From the NCBI RefSeq assembly GCF_963678635.1, contig NC_087069.1, positions 3,238,166 to 3,302,165 on the forward strand: DNA of 64,000 bases, read 5' to 3'. This DNA comes from Symsagittifera roscoffensis (Eukaryota; Xenacoelomorpha; Acoela; Convolutidae). The position numbers and the translations under genes are program-made. Under the pieces are notes generated by a model. It saw nothing but the letters and a program-made list of their open reading frames with translations. It made no database searches and was not told the origin of the DNA. This document shows, in pieces, positions 34,401 to 43,400 of this stretch (positions within the stretch are counted from its first letter, which is position 1; the number at the start of each line of letters is the position of its first letter).

Positions 34401-36225
34401 CCCTTGAGGCAAGGAATGGTGGGTTCGGAGGTGGTCCTAATGTGAATTGGGCCGTCTCCAGCAGATCCGCCTCTAGCGCGTTTATGTGTTCTTGGAAGAC
34501 GTCGTTTAGCCACTCTGCTCCCCTTGGTCTATCAAAATGGATTCCATCATTGGAGGTGTCTTCAGGGAATCCCTCTTTCTCCATGCGCTCTGCCACGTCC
34601 AACAGTCTGACAGGGAGCACACTCTTCCGGTGAATGTCTCTTATCACCTTGTTTAGGTTCCGCACCTTCTCGTTCATCTCCAAGGCGTGCTGATCAAACA
34701 TCATGTTGTAGGGGACCGTACATACCGTCAACAGGATGGGGTCCATCTGAATCCTCAGTTCCTCAAGAAGGCAGCTCACCTTATCGTGCAGCCTTGTTAT
34801 TTTCCTCGCTTCTCCCCTTGATACATCGTTGGTCCCGACCATCAGGGTCACCGTGTATACTTTGGTCATCCCCAGCATGTCAAGCGTTGCCAACATCTGT
34901 GGCGTGGCAGCTCCAGCGAAACTCAAGATTCCTGTCTGCCAGTGCGATCGGATCCGGGTCAACACCCGCACCAGGCTGTCCCCTACGATTAGGTGAACCG
35001 CACCTTCTGGTACTCGGGGTGGCGCCAAGTACTGCACCCAGGCCGCATCATGAAAGCAGTCTCTCCTAGCTTTTTGCTCCGCACTCCAGTCCAGCCGATT
35101 GTGCCTGTGGTACCTCCCCTCTGTATTCTTCTTATAACTCGAGATCACGACACTCCTAACCGGTTGTTCCCTCCACGTCGGGGGAAGCTCCGGTCTTGCC
35201 GAACTCTCACGACTCTTTTGTCGCAATCTCTCGCCCAGTTCTTTCAGACGCGATGAGCCGCCGCTCACCTGACTGTCACTCGAGGTCGAGGTTGGGGTGT
35301 ATCCCGGCAGCTCCACATCCATCAGTGGGCGTATGGGTTGCGTCTCTAGGCTACGCAAGGAAGACGTTGCGTCATTCGGTATCCAGACTTCCAACCCTTC
35401 ACTCATGTGTTCTCGGGCCTCGCGGTCAAGGTTGAACCGTGCTCTTGCTCTGGGGGCTTCATCCACCTCCATACGTGACTCTGGCCTCGAGCTGGTGACC
35501 ACTCGCTCCTTCGGCCTGGCTCCCTTCTGTGCATCAAGCTCGCGTTGTCGTTGTTCTATTCTGTCCAATTCCGACCTCAGTTGATCACGATTTGCGGCGT
35601 TCTCCCGCACCCTTAACTCCTGTTGATGTTCACCTTTTTGCATCTCAAGCAACCTCAGAGCCTGGTCTCGCTCGTTGACCGCCTGGTCCCTTTCCAGCTG
35701 AACCTTCTCCCGATCCAGCTTTGCCTGATCCCGATCGAGGTTCGCCTTATTCCTTTCCTTCTGCGTCTTCTCGAGCTCTTTCTTTAGAACACCTAGATCC
35801 GGATATGCCTCGGTCGTCTGTTGCGTTCGTGACATCGATGGCACCCTACTCGAGCTCTGGCTTGTGGATCTTACTGTTGGCCTAGTCGGTAGTGGGAATT
35901 CCCCTGCGCCATATTCGGTATTGTTATTCAGGCCAGGATTCCTTGCCAAGTCAAAACCCCTTACTCCTCCATCCACATTCCAAGACAACCATCTGGTCTG
36001 TTCTTGGTTCGATATTCCCTCGGTGGTGTAGCCGATCATCAAGACAGCCTCCGTCGCAGACTCCCTGCATTCACCCTGGTCTTCCAACTGGAGGATGGCA
36101 TTCAGCATTATCGCCATTCTCTCGTCTATTTGGGTATAATCCAGGTCCCTCAGGCGTCTGTACAGCTCATCAAGAGTAGGCTTCTTCAGGGCCGCGGGCA
36201 TGGATTTCCAGAATCTGTCTGCCAT
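31426..36225 (-). CDS. Element B ORF2: coiled coil, SGNH hydrolase, second SGNH-like domain
   Basis: 1599 aa from ATG 36225. Residues 1-100 form a conserved helical domain and 140-235 a strongly charged coiled coil (DRDQAKLDREKVQLERDQ). Residues 409-590 are an SGNH/GDSL hydrolase: LIVGDSLVRV with Ser417, LMVGTNDVS with Asn466, and DGIHFD with Asp560 and His563. Such domains are lipases/acylesterases elsewhere; the substrate here is unknown. Residues 830-1065 form a second alpha/beta domain (VIVAGSDFEG, FAGMNDHLHAMG, VVFTTSPGYANMPP, MAAPNRELE, GDDHPAI), possibly a diverged SGNH fold. The C-terminal 500 residues contain a hydrophobic helix pair near 1185-1230 (MPISLLLALYLVYP) that might touch membrane, and a conserved MPLLTDLCLAMRSDP. 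There is no signal peptide. The stop overlaps the ORF3 start. Confidence 0.88.
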   Translation of the reverse strand: MADRFWKSMPAALKKPTLDELYRRLRDLDYTQIDERMAIMLNAILQLEDQGECRESATEAVLMIGYTTEGISNQEQTRWLSWNVDGGVRGFDLARNPGLNNNTEYGAGEFPLPTRPTVRSTSQSSSRVPSMSRTQQTTEAYPDLGVLKKELEKTQKERNKANLDRDQAKLDREKVQLERDQAVNERDQALRLLEMQKGEHQQELRVRENAANRDQLRSELDRIEQRQRELDAQKGARPKERVVTSSRPESRMEVDEAPRARARFNLDREAREHMSEGLEVWIPNDATSSLRSLETQPIRPLMDVELPGYTPTSTSSDSQVSGGSSRLKELGERLRQKSRESSARPELPPTWREQPVRSVVISSYKKNTEGRYHRHNRLDWSAEQKARRDCFHDAAWVQYLAPPRVPEGAVHLIVGDSLVRVLTRIRSHWQTGILSFAGAATPQMLATLDMLGMTKVYTVTLMVGTNDVSRGEARKITRLHDKVSCLLEELRIQMDPILLTVCTVPYNMMFDQHALEMNEKVRNLNKVIRDIHRKSVLPVRLLDVAERMEKEGFPEDTSNDGIHFDRPRGAEWLNDVFQEHINALEADLLETAQFTLGPPPNPPFLASRALSGRLGPRVDTRDSSRSSQTRLQSATPMESEGVTSSTPPGSAISSVVVAESKREKKSMETARLRYPEKVKELDLESLECRRELAETLGIERVSHEDLNRHHCVDWLKAHEAHFSRAKLMETTDLTGIPTKAIMGPINYRPLKLLGSPGLIAEPPKHRTSIARIRLATPAQLKVVDKLLNPGGTGLPDAAYEGSKLAEDPRYGKPCGSTQLAKTLAVYDRADPAAARVVIVAGSDFEGTSPKLFWPETLIYSLPGAELNQMLTLVVAIKSEMPCEPELLLFAGMNDHLHAMGLLEQLKGDEIPTSRKIWEAIQALFAAMNEVQESVVSRFGSKTKVVFTTSPGYANMPPALQFVYAVLILIAEGNEWRILMAAPNRELEPSNLRLRKSELAAAWADISHALRGFYGLADILIVLDEVLLLEISNFARQLKFSPVIGDDHPAISKLTASLWFRSMDVKITNSTSKSRGPSNERRNVAETEKQLESMKYRLTQENGWWPILTPRLENATNKTREEAPPLVKQVWSFLEKQLELAETRDMMVARFVSAANEVTIGGFWREHAKGELKTRRDYEILKFLSPCWEKEFLAGIFGTTATIFGAFVQEILGMPISLLLALYLVYPRYLFNMGPAYMFSRGVETLRVDGYLALVLLTHGELVSFHRLMEYGEPLSMGKVHTSIETSSYKCAAGLKTLLVQYLMMQNRHMTGEDENPTSREEWKKTNRGMPLLTDLCLAMRSDPMGIIRGLEEVVTSIYGPAVTYAFPDPLVTTYRHSVTHLSLISILDGTALNWCQQEVLRGRMSNTVLFGKVKDAELIVYNFRGQMQCRMGCKREGPIEMYPNFWNLNPLTADGREILRIPAWKECFALVKRELETIMEKEILPATMPEFPIVRSMTLGMNSPLVVPSIMARMTTEEMQKDFTDGWDPLFIGYTAAVYFHTSETKVNSWTTQAKKSRGSQPPGYEVRKVLRTLEKEGLENMLPIWDDGRMIVMEGWTT

Positions 36226-36747
36226 TCTCTGTGACTTCGGGATGTATACAGGTATGTGTTAACCAGCTCAAGAATTACCTTACCGGCTCAAGAATTACCT
36301 TACCGACTCAAGTATTACCCAACTCAAGAATTCTCTCGAAATGTTCCCTTGCAAATACTTGCTGTAAGTGCCGATTATCGCGAGTTCGATCAAGGTTTCT
36401 CTCTCTGTTTCTCGCTTGAGTATAGTTGGACTCTCAACTTTGTTTTTCAAACTTGATCTGAAAACAGAAAGCATATTGAAACCTGACATGTCATGTTCCT
36501 AACCTAGGGACCCCCCTTTTACCAATATGGTTAAAATCTTATCATTCTCATATCACTTAAAACAATTCAATTGGAATTTCCTTAAAAGCATGCAGATTCA
36601 TTTTATGTTTTAGCACCGTTAACTCTTTTTTTAAAATTCAATTGTCATGCCAATCATATCTTTAAGATCCCTTTACCTGCGCCGCACCCCAGTACCTAAC
36701 TCAAGACTCCTCCCTCACACCCGACTCGATACCCCCATGTACCCGAC
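36226..36747 (-). promoter_or_regulatory. Gap before ORF2 with splice-acceptor-like site and short repeats (element B)
   Basis: No gene lies here. In sense orientation CTTTCTGTTTTCAG followed by ATCAAG (AG at 36458-36459) is an excellent 3' splice site, matching in position and in the AG-ATC context the site before ORF2 of A. Between 36262 and 36331 a 20-base unit containing ctcaagaattacc is repeated about three times, part of the unusual enrichment of CTTGAG in this element. Confidence 0.5.
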
Positions 36748-37446
36748 TCAGGCGATGCTCAAGTAGTACTTCTTATGAAGATACACCATTATCTCAGTTT
36801 CTGCAAAGACCACATGTAGGATGGCGTACAATTCCCTCGGGCTCAGTTTGCCCCTGTTTGGGTCATACACCGGCATTGAGACTTCTGTTATCCCTCTTTC
36901 AATCATGAAGTCTCGTAATCTTGTTAGTGCCAATATCACGTGTTCGGGATCGATTGTGTTCCTGTCATTGACCCTCGTTACTAGGAAGCACAGATATTTG
37001 CCCGGGACTTGTGCCACTGACGGTGGAAGCGCTGCCATCCCTCCCAGTCCTGGTCTCTGTCTGAACAGAAACTCTACATTCTGGTACTCTCTTTTGAAGT
37101 CAGCTTCCAATCTTGATTTGAAACTCATGTCCGCCGTGATGCAGATCGCGCTGGTCCTGTTTGACAGGATGAAGTCGCTATCCGTTATCATGATGTTCTC
37201 CGAGTATTCGTTGGGTATTTCGAATTTCGTTTTGAAATTCCGACCTATAGTAGGCTCTGGCTCTTCTTCCTCCAGTTCCAATTCGCTCGTTTCTCTCACT
37301 TCCTTGAGCTTCTTTATCTTCAAATTTTCGGTGTGGGTAAGTCCTACCCCCACTCCCCGGACAAAATATTTATCGACGTCCCCGTCGATGTTGTCGGGTC
37401 TGAATTGTCCTGAGGAATGTCCAGTGGCCTGTCTGTTGCCGTCCAT
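36748..37446 (-). CDS. Element B macro-domain protein
   Basis: 232 aa, overlapping the last 103 bases of pol in the -1 frame relative to pol. Residues 1-80 are a variable acidic leader beginning with VRGVGVGLTHTEN, encoded by the conserved G-rich block. Residues 80-228 look like a macro domain: SNRTSAICITADMSF, LEADFKREY, the glycine loop PGLGGMAALPP, KYLCFLVTR, a helix LALTRLRDFM, VSMPVYDPNRGKLSPRELY and a final strand IMVYLHKKY. This is the pattern of Poa1-like macro domains, which bind ADP-ribose or remove it from proteins and nucleic acids. The residues needed for catalysis cannot be judged by eye. Expression could be by -1 frameshifting, re-initiation or splicing. The counterpart in A is conserved but broken. 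A role against host ADP-ribosylation is inference. Confidence 0.78.
   Translation of the reverse strand: MDGNRQATGHSSGQFRPDNIDGDVDKYFVRGVGVGLTHTENLKIKKLKEVRETSELELEEEEPEPTIGRNFKTKFEIPNEYSENIMITDSDFILSNRTSAICITADMSFKSRLEADFKREYQNVEFLFRQRPGLGGMAALPPSVAQVPGKYLCFLVTRVNDRNTIDPEHVILALTRLRDFMIERGITEVSMPVYDPNRGKLSPRELYAILHVVFAETEIMVYLHKKYYLSIA
37325..37385 (-). promoter_or_regulatory. Conserved G-rich block at the pol/macro junction (element B)
   Basis: Sense strand GTCCGGGGAGTGGGGGTAGG contains the pol stop codon TAG (37344-37346) and is read in a second frame by the macro ORF. It nearly matches 15021-15084 of A base for base. Candidate roles are a dual coding constraint, a frameshift stimulator or a central polypurine tract. 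Confidence 0.6.
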
Positions 37447-40400
37447 CCGAAAAGAGGGTCCTCTGTCTTCATGTAATTTGCTGCTGATACATCGACTTGC
37501 TGAATGCTTTGTCCTTCGCGGCTCTCGTCTTTGACATCACGCATCCACTCTAGAATCCTCAAGTTCGTGTTCTCCCTCCTCTCTATCTCACTCTGTTCGA
37601 GATCCGTTTCTACTTCTGGCGTCGAGTAATCATCCTGCGGATAATGACCACCATCATCAATGACCTGCCATTCCTCTCCGGCTTCCAGTTCGCCTGCCTT
37701 CAGTAATTCCTCGCCCAAATTGTCTGGCTGTATCCTATCGATCAAGAAGTCATCCCCGTACCTGTTGTACCTCATGCCGGTGCGTTTACGATTGCCAGTC
37801 CTGGTTTCCGGTGGTGTTGGTCGATCCGGCTCCATCCACTTCGGCACCTCGTCTTGCTCCGGGTCGTTCCAGTCTTCTTCTACAAATGATCCTGCATCAG
37901 ACCCCACTCCTATCTTTTCATTGTCGTCCAAACTCAAGTTCTCATTGCCATCATTTTTCTCTCGAGTACCTTTCTCATTCACTTCACACGCTGGCTCTAC
38001 CACCAGGTACTCAAGACCCTCCATGTCCTTCGGTATGCACCAATCCTCTGGGGACGGGACGTGAGGCTTCAGATTTTCATAATGTGCCGCTCGCCCAGTA
38101 CTCAAGCGATAGAACCGTCCTTGTTGATGAACCTCCGTTATCATGAATGGTCCCCTCCACTTCTTGAGTAGTTTCTTTGTTCCCTTGGGCGGTATTACAT
38201 TTTGGAAGACCCACACGTATTGGCCCACTTCATATGGCTTTGCTCTTAATATTTTTTCGTCGTATTTCCTGCGTTGCCTCATTTGCGCTTGCGCCGTGTT
38301 CCTCCTGCATAGCTCGTTCAACTCCTGTTGTCTTTTGATCGCTTCTTTCACGTATGCCTGAGGCGACGTCCTTTTCCCCTCGTATTCCGGGTAAAAGATT
38401 GTCAGAGGCATTGCTCTCTCCCTGCCCGTCAACATCATGAAAGGACTGATGCCCGTAGTTGAGTGCTGTGTGCTGTTGTAGGCTCCTACTACCTGTGGCA
38501 GGTATTTGTCCCAGTCCGTCATGTATCTTGAGCAGTACACCCTTAACATGTTGACCAGTGTCCTGTTTTGTCTCTCTACCAACCCATTGGTCTGCGGGTG
38601 ATAGGTCGTGGAGTGTGCTTGAGCAATGTGCGATCTCTTCATCAATTCTTTTGTCAAGTCCCCCACAAAAGCTTTGCCGTTGTCCGACTGGAAAGTCATT
38701 GGACAACCATACCGCGATATCCAATGCGTTATCAGATGATCACATGTCTCTTCGGCCGAGGCTGTCTGGCACGGAACCGCTTCCGCCAACTTTGTGAAGT
38801 GATCTATTATAACCAGTATCTGGTTGTATCCCGACTCTGTCATGCAGATTTTTTGATGGTCTATCTGCACCACTTCATTGAACTCCGAGCTCTCAACGGA
38901 CTTGAGGGGAAACTTTATCTTCCTTGGGTCTTTTACCTGGAGACATGCCAGGCAGGCATTCACCCATCTCTCGCAAGCTTTTCTCATTCCTGGCCAATCA
39001 AATCTGTGAAGTATCCTTTGTTGTACTTTGTCTATCCCCTGGTGACCCATCTGGTCGTGTGATCTGAAAAGCACCTCTGTCTGGTACAATTGTGGTAGTA
39101 TGAGGAGGTTGTGTTTGTGTAATATCTTTTCCTCATCTCTCCTCTTGCACGCTACCACTCCATCAGCTGTGTGATAAAGTAAGTCTTTCTTTTCTTTGTA
39201 GAACTGGCTCAAGATCTTGTAGCTGTCTTCCTCAAGTTCCCCCTTCTCCTTGACCCCCGACTGGATCCAATTGGAGAGGTTACTTGTCATTTTGTCATTC
39301 TTCTGGGCTCTTATTAGGTCTGACAGCCTATATCTTGCCTTGACATGCTCCTTTAGCGCCATGATCTGTCCATTCATCTCACCAGGGTTGTGGATGTCAT
39401 CACTCAGTTTCACGCATATCATCCTTTTCACGATTTTCATATCATCTTCTGGCACCAGATTCGTTCTGATGTTCGAGTTGCATGATAGTTCCCTGAATGG
39501 TTTCCTTGTGACCGCAATTTTCTCAAGTTCCTCACCACCTCGCATCTCCTGTATGTCCATGTTGTATGTTCCTGAAGATGGATCCGTCTGTAACTCCCTG
39601 TCGTGGTGCCTTGTCTTCTCTTCCGCCAGTATCATGCACAGACTGTCCTGGTTTTCGCTGCTCTCATCCGAGTCTTCATCCCATCCTTCACGCTCCCCGG
39701 ACAATTTTCCTTCTCCGGTTCCTTCTTCCGAGAACCTGGAACGCTCCCCGGACTCTTGACCTAGTCCCAGGTGTTCAGTATCTTCCTTGAACGTCACTTT
39801 CTTTTTCCTAACCTTGGTCTGCTCCAGAATGTCTTCGGGGATTTTGTCAACTAGTGACCGCACGACATCTTTGCTGTCAGTGACGCTTCCTCTTGATGAG
39901 TCAGTATCGTTCACTGTCTCTTTTCTCCGAAGTATAATGAATTCCGGTTTCTCTTGACCCTTCTCCTGGATCACGGGCTTATCATCTGATAGTTTCTCGA
40001 GCAACCTCATTAAGTCATCATCTATCTGTGCAGTTCCTGCTTCCACCTGGTTAAGATCATAGCCTTTTGCCTTGAGCGTCTCCTTCACGATCTTCGACTT
40101 GAGTATAATCTCAATCGGAATCCTCTTGCTCTTCATCAAGATGGTCTTCTCTGGAGGCTCTTTAGGCAATTCAGGATGATCTTCTATCGGTTTGCCTGAC
40201 TTGTCCAGCCATCTCGTGAGTGGAAGACTGTCGTACGTTTCCTTGTCCATGAATGAGAAGCCATCTTTGATTTCAGGTCTGTCTGCTTCTCTTTGCTCTT
40301 GTCTCTCATAGAACTCCGTCTTCTTACTCAAGCTGTCGGCATTCTGATGTTTATCTCGCGTTCTATGCTCAATTATCATGTTGTATCCGTCCAGGCGAAC

Positions 40401-43400
40401 TATCCACCTCCCAATGTAACTTTGGTCCATTGAGTACGTTTTCAGCCAGCTCAGTGCTCTGTTGTCGACTCGCAACTTGAATGGCTCACTGCCCAGGTAT
40501 GCCCTGTATTTCTCGACAAAGGTAACCACCGCGAACATCTCAGCTTTCGGTGCTCCGTACTTCATTTCCGTGTCACTGAGGACTTTGCTCCCGTACGCTA
40601 TTGGTCTCAAGACTGTCTTCCCATTCCATTCTTGTTCTTGGTGGAGAATCCCAGAAATCGCGACCACCGACGTATCCGTGTCCAGCACGTACATCCCTTT
40701 CTCAGTCGGCATACCCAGTACTGGTGCCTCACATAGCTCTTTCTTTATCCTCTGGAATGACTCTTCTGCTGCGTTGTTCCACGTGAACTTCTTGCCCTTG
40801 TGTCTCATTAATTGTTGCATCGGGTATACCTTGTCTGCATAGCCTTTGATGAACTCTCTATAATAGTTAGCGAAACCCAGGAAGCTCATCAACTGGTGCT
40901 CTGTCTTCGGTGATTTCCAGGTCAGGACTGCTTCCACGGCGTCCGTATCAGGTCTGATGCCGTGCTTGTCTACCATCCTGCCCAAGTATTTTATTGAGTC
41001 CTTGAGTATCTCGCACTTTGATGGTTTACACTTTAGCCCCGACCTCTTCATGCATGCAAACACTTCGTCTAGTCTCTCAATGTGGTCTTCCAGTGTTGGC
41101 GTCGCTATTACCACGTCATCCACGTAGCACATTACCAGGTTGCCATACTTCTTCGTTACGCCTATCAGCGCGTGTGCCATCAACCGCTGAAACGTGGCTG
41201 TGGCATTGCAAAGTCCAAACGGCATCCGTTTCCATTGAAACAAACCCAACTCGCAGGCAAACCCTGTCTTGTCCCTGTCTTGCTTCCTTAGTGGTACTTG
41301 CCAAAAGGCCGAGCCTAAATCAAGAGTCGTAAAAAATTTTGCATCACCTAACTTCGAGATGCTCTCATCAATCCTAGGTATGGGATAGGCATCCTTCACC
41401 GTGACGGAGTTCAGGTATCGAAAGTCACAACAAAACCTCAACTGGTCGCCTTTCTTTTTGGCCATCACTACTCCACACGCCCACGGTGACTTGGATGGTT
41501 CTATCATGTCATACTCTAGTAACGTCTCGATCTCTTTTCTACACGCGTCCGATTTGTGTGGGGTCATGCGCCTCGCCCCCTCCCTGTGTGGTACCGCGTT
41601 TTCCTCAAGTTCTATTTCATGCTCAACGAAATTACAACACCCGATATCCGCCTTATGCCTCGAAAAAACTTCCTCGTTCCGCTCTAGTACGTCCCTGATG
41701 GCTTCGAGCTGTTCATCTTTCAGTTTGCCCCTCAAATGTTCAATCTCCGGCAGGACCGGTTTTTCATTTTGCATTTCATCTAGTGTGGGTCGCTCTGGAA
41801 AGTTCGAACAGCTCGAAAGACCATCATCCGTTTCTGACTTAAGTGATTTAATAAGACCTGAAGAGTCTTTTATTTTCTGCAATCGTCTCAAGATACAAAT
41901 TTTGTCCCTGTGATTGGGACAATCAACAACTTCATTTTGTTTTGAGTTCTCAATTGTTTCATATCGAGTTTTAACCGGTAAAGCATATCCCAGTTTCCTC
42001 CCTCTCTGTATCGTGATCGGTATATCAAGGGTATTCAACAAGACACTGACGCAGAGGCCGCTCTTCGTTATCGAAAATGATCTTCCTAAAACAGCAGCGC
42101 TTTGACTATTAGGATTCGGAACTATGCAAACTTGCTTGTTGTCACTTAGTTCATTGTAATTTTTCATCCTCAAACTTACGATTGCCGCTTCATTAGCTTT
42201 TAGCCTCACCCTCCTACTCAAGAATACCGGTGCTTTGTTTTCATTTGCCATTATTAAATTTACCGGTTTGATTGCGTACCTCCTATCCGGGTTCCGTATC
42301 CTGAACATTGCGTTATTTAGATCAATCGTTACGTCGAAATTCCTGATGAAGTCTCTGCCCAAAATGAATTGGTCAGATTCATCTAGGTTTTCTACCACGA
42401 TAAAGCTCATCCACAGGTTACGTTCCCCCAAATTGAGGGCTATTATCGGCGTCCTGCCCAGCACCCGAAGGGCCCCTTTGTTTGCAGCCGACAGCCGTAT
42501 TCTCGAGTCTATCAAGTCACCTTTGTCAAAGCCCATCCTCTCCCAAGTTTCCATTGGTATGACGCTCAAGACTGCTCCCGTGTCAAGCAACCCACGCAAC
42601 TGAGTCTTTTTGCCACTTATATCCAGCACGTGCCCTGTCACATCTGCCTCCGTCCCGATGTGCATTGCATCTTCTTCAAGCATGGCGCAGTGTCCAATCG
42701 ATCTCACTTTCAATTCTTCTTTCCCTACGTAGATTTGTCCAATTAGGTCTTCGTCACATGTTATCATCGTCTTTGTATAGATGTTAATCCCATCTATATT
42801 TAGCATCACCTCGTGTGGACCATAAGCTTCAGTATATCTGCTATCAACACGTACCGACTTGCTGCCCCCTCTCATGAGTAGTGCTCTCAAGGCTCTAGAA
42901 GTCGTTTGTGGGCTTATACAGCTCAAGTAATCTGCGTACACGTCAATGTGCATTATCGTCTGGTCGCTCGGTTCGCTCAAGTTTCTGGTTACCTCGTGGC
43001 CGCCCACTGTGATTATCGACATTATTCTAGCCCCAATTTTCGATATGCCGAATGGCTTTCCCGTCACCATTTTTACAGTGTTACAATTCCCCGTCTTTGT
43101 TGAGCCCGGTACAGCCTCTGGTGTTTGGTTCGATCCGGTTAATGCTTCGTTGAAATTCTGTCTTTCGATCTCCAGCTTTAGTCGTTGCTCTATTTCTTTC
43201 GCAGCCAGATCCTGTTTTACTTTGGCAATTGCTTCCGTCGCCGCTTTCTCATAGTTTATCTCTAGCGAGTTCCCAGCCGCGGACTCTATCGCACCATTAA
43301 CATGTGTTACAGCTTTCACTGTTTTCGTCGGCAATTCCGTGCTTGGTGCTCCTAAGTTCCTAGATTCAAACTCGTTTTGTCTATTCCGCTGATTCTGCAC

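Noticed and set aside
37344-37380. Classical slippery heptamer for -1 frameshift at the end of pol
   Set aside because: Runs such as ATATTTTG do not fit X XXY YYZ in the pol frame. Frameshifting stays only a hypothesis.
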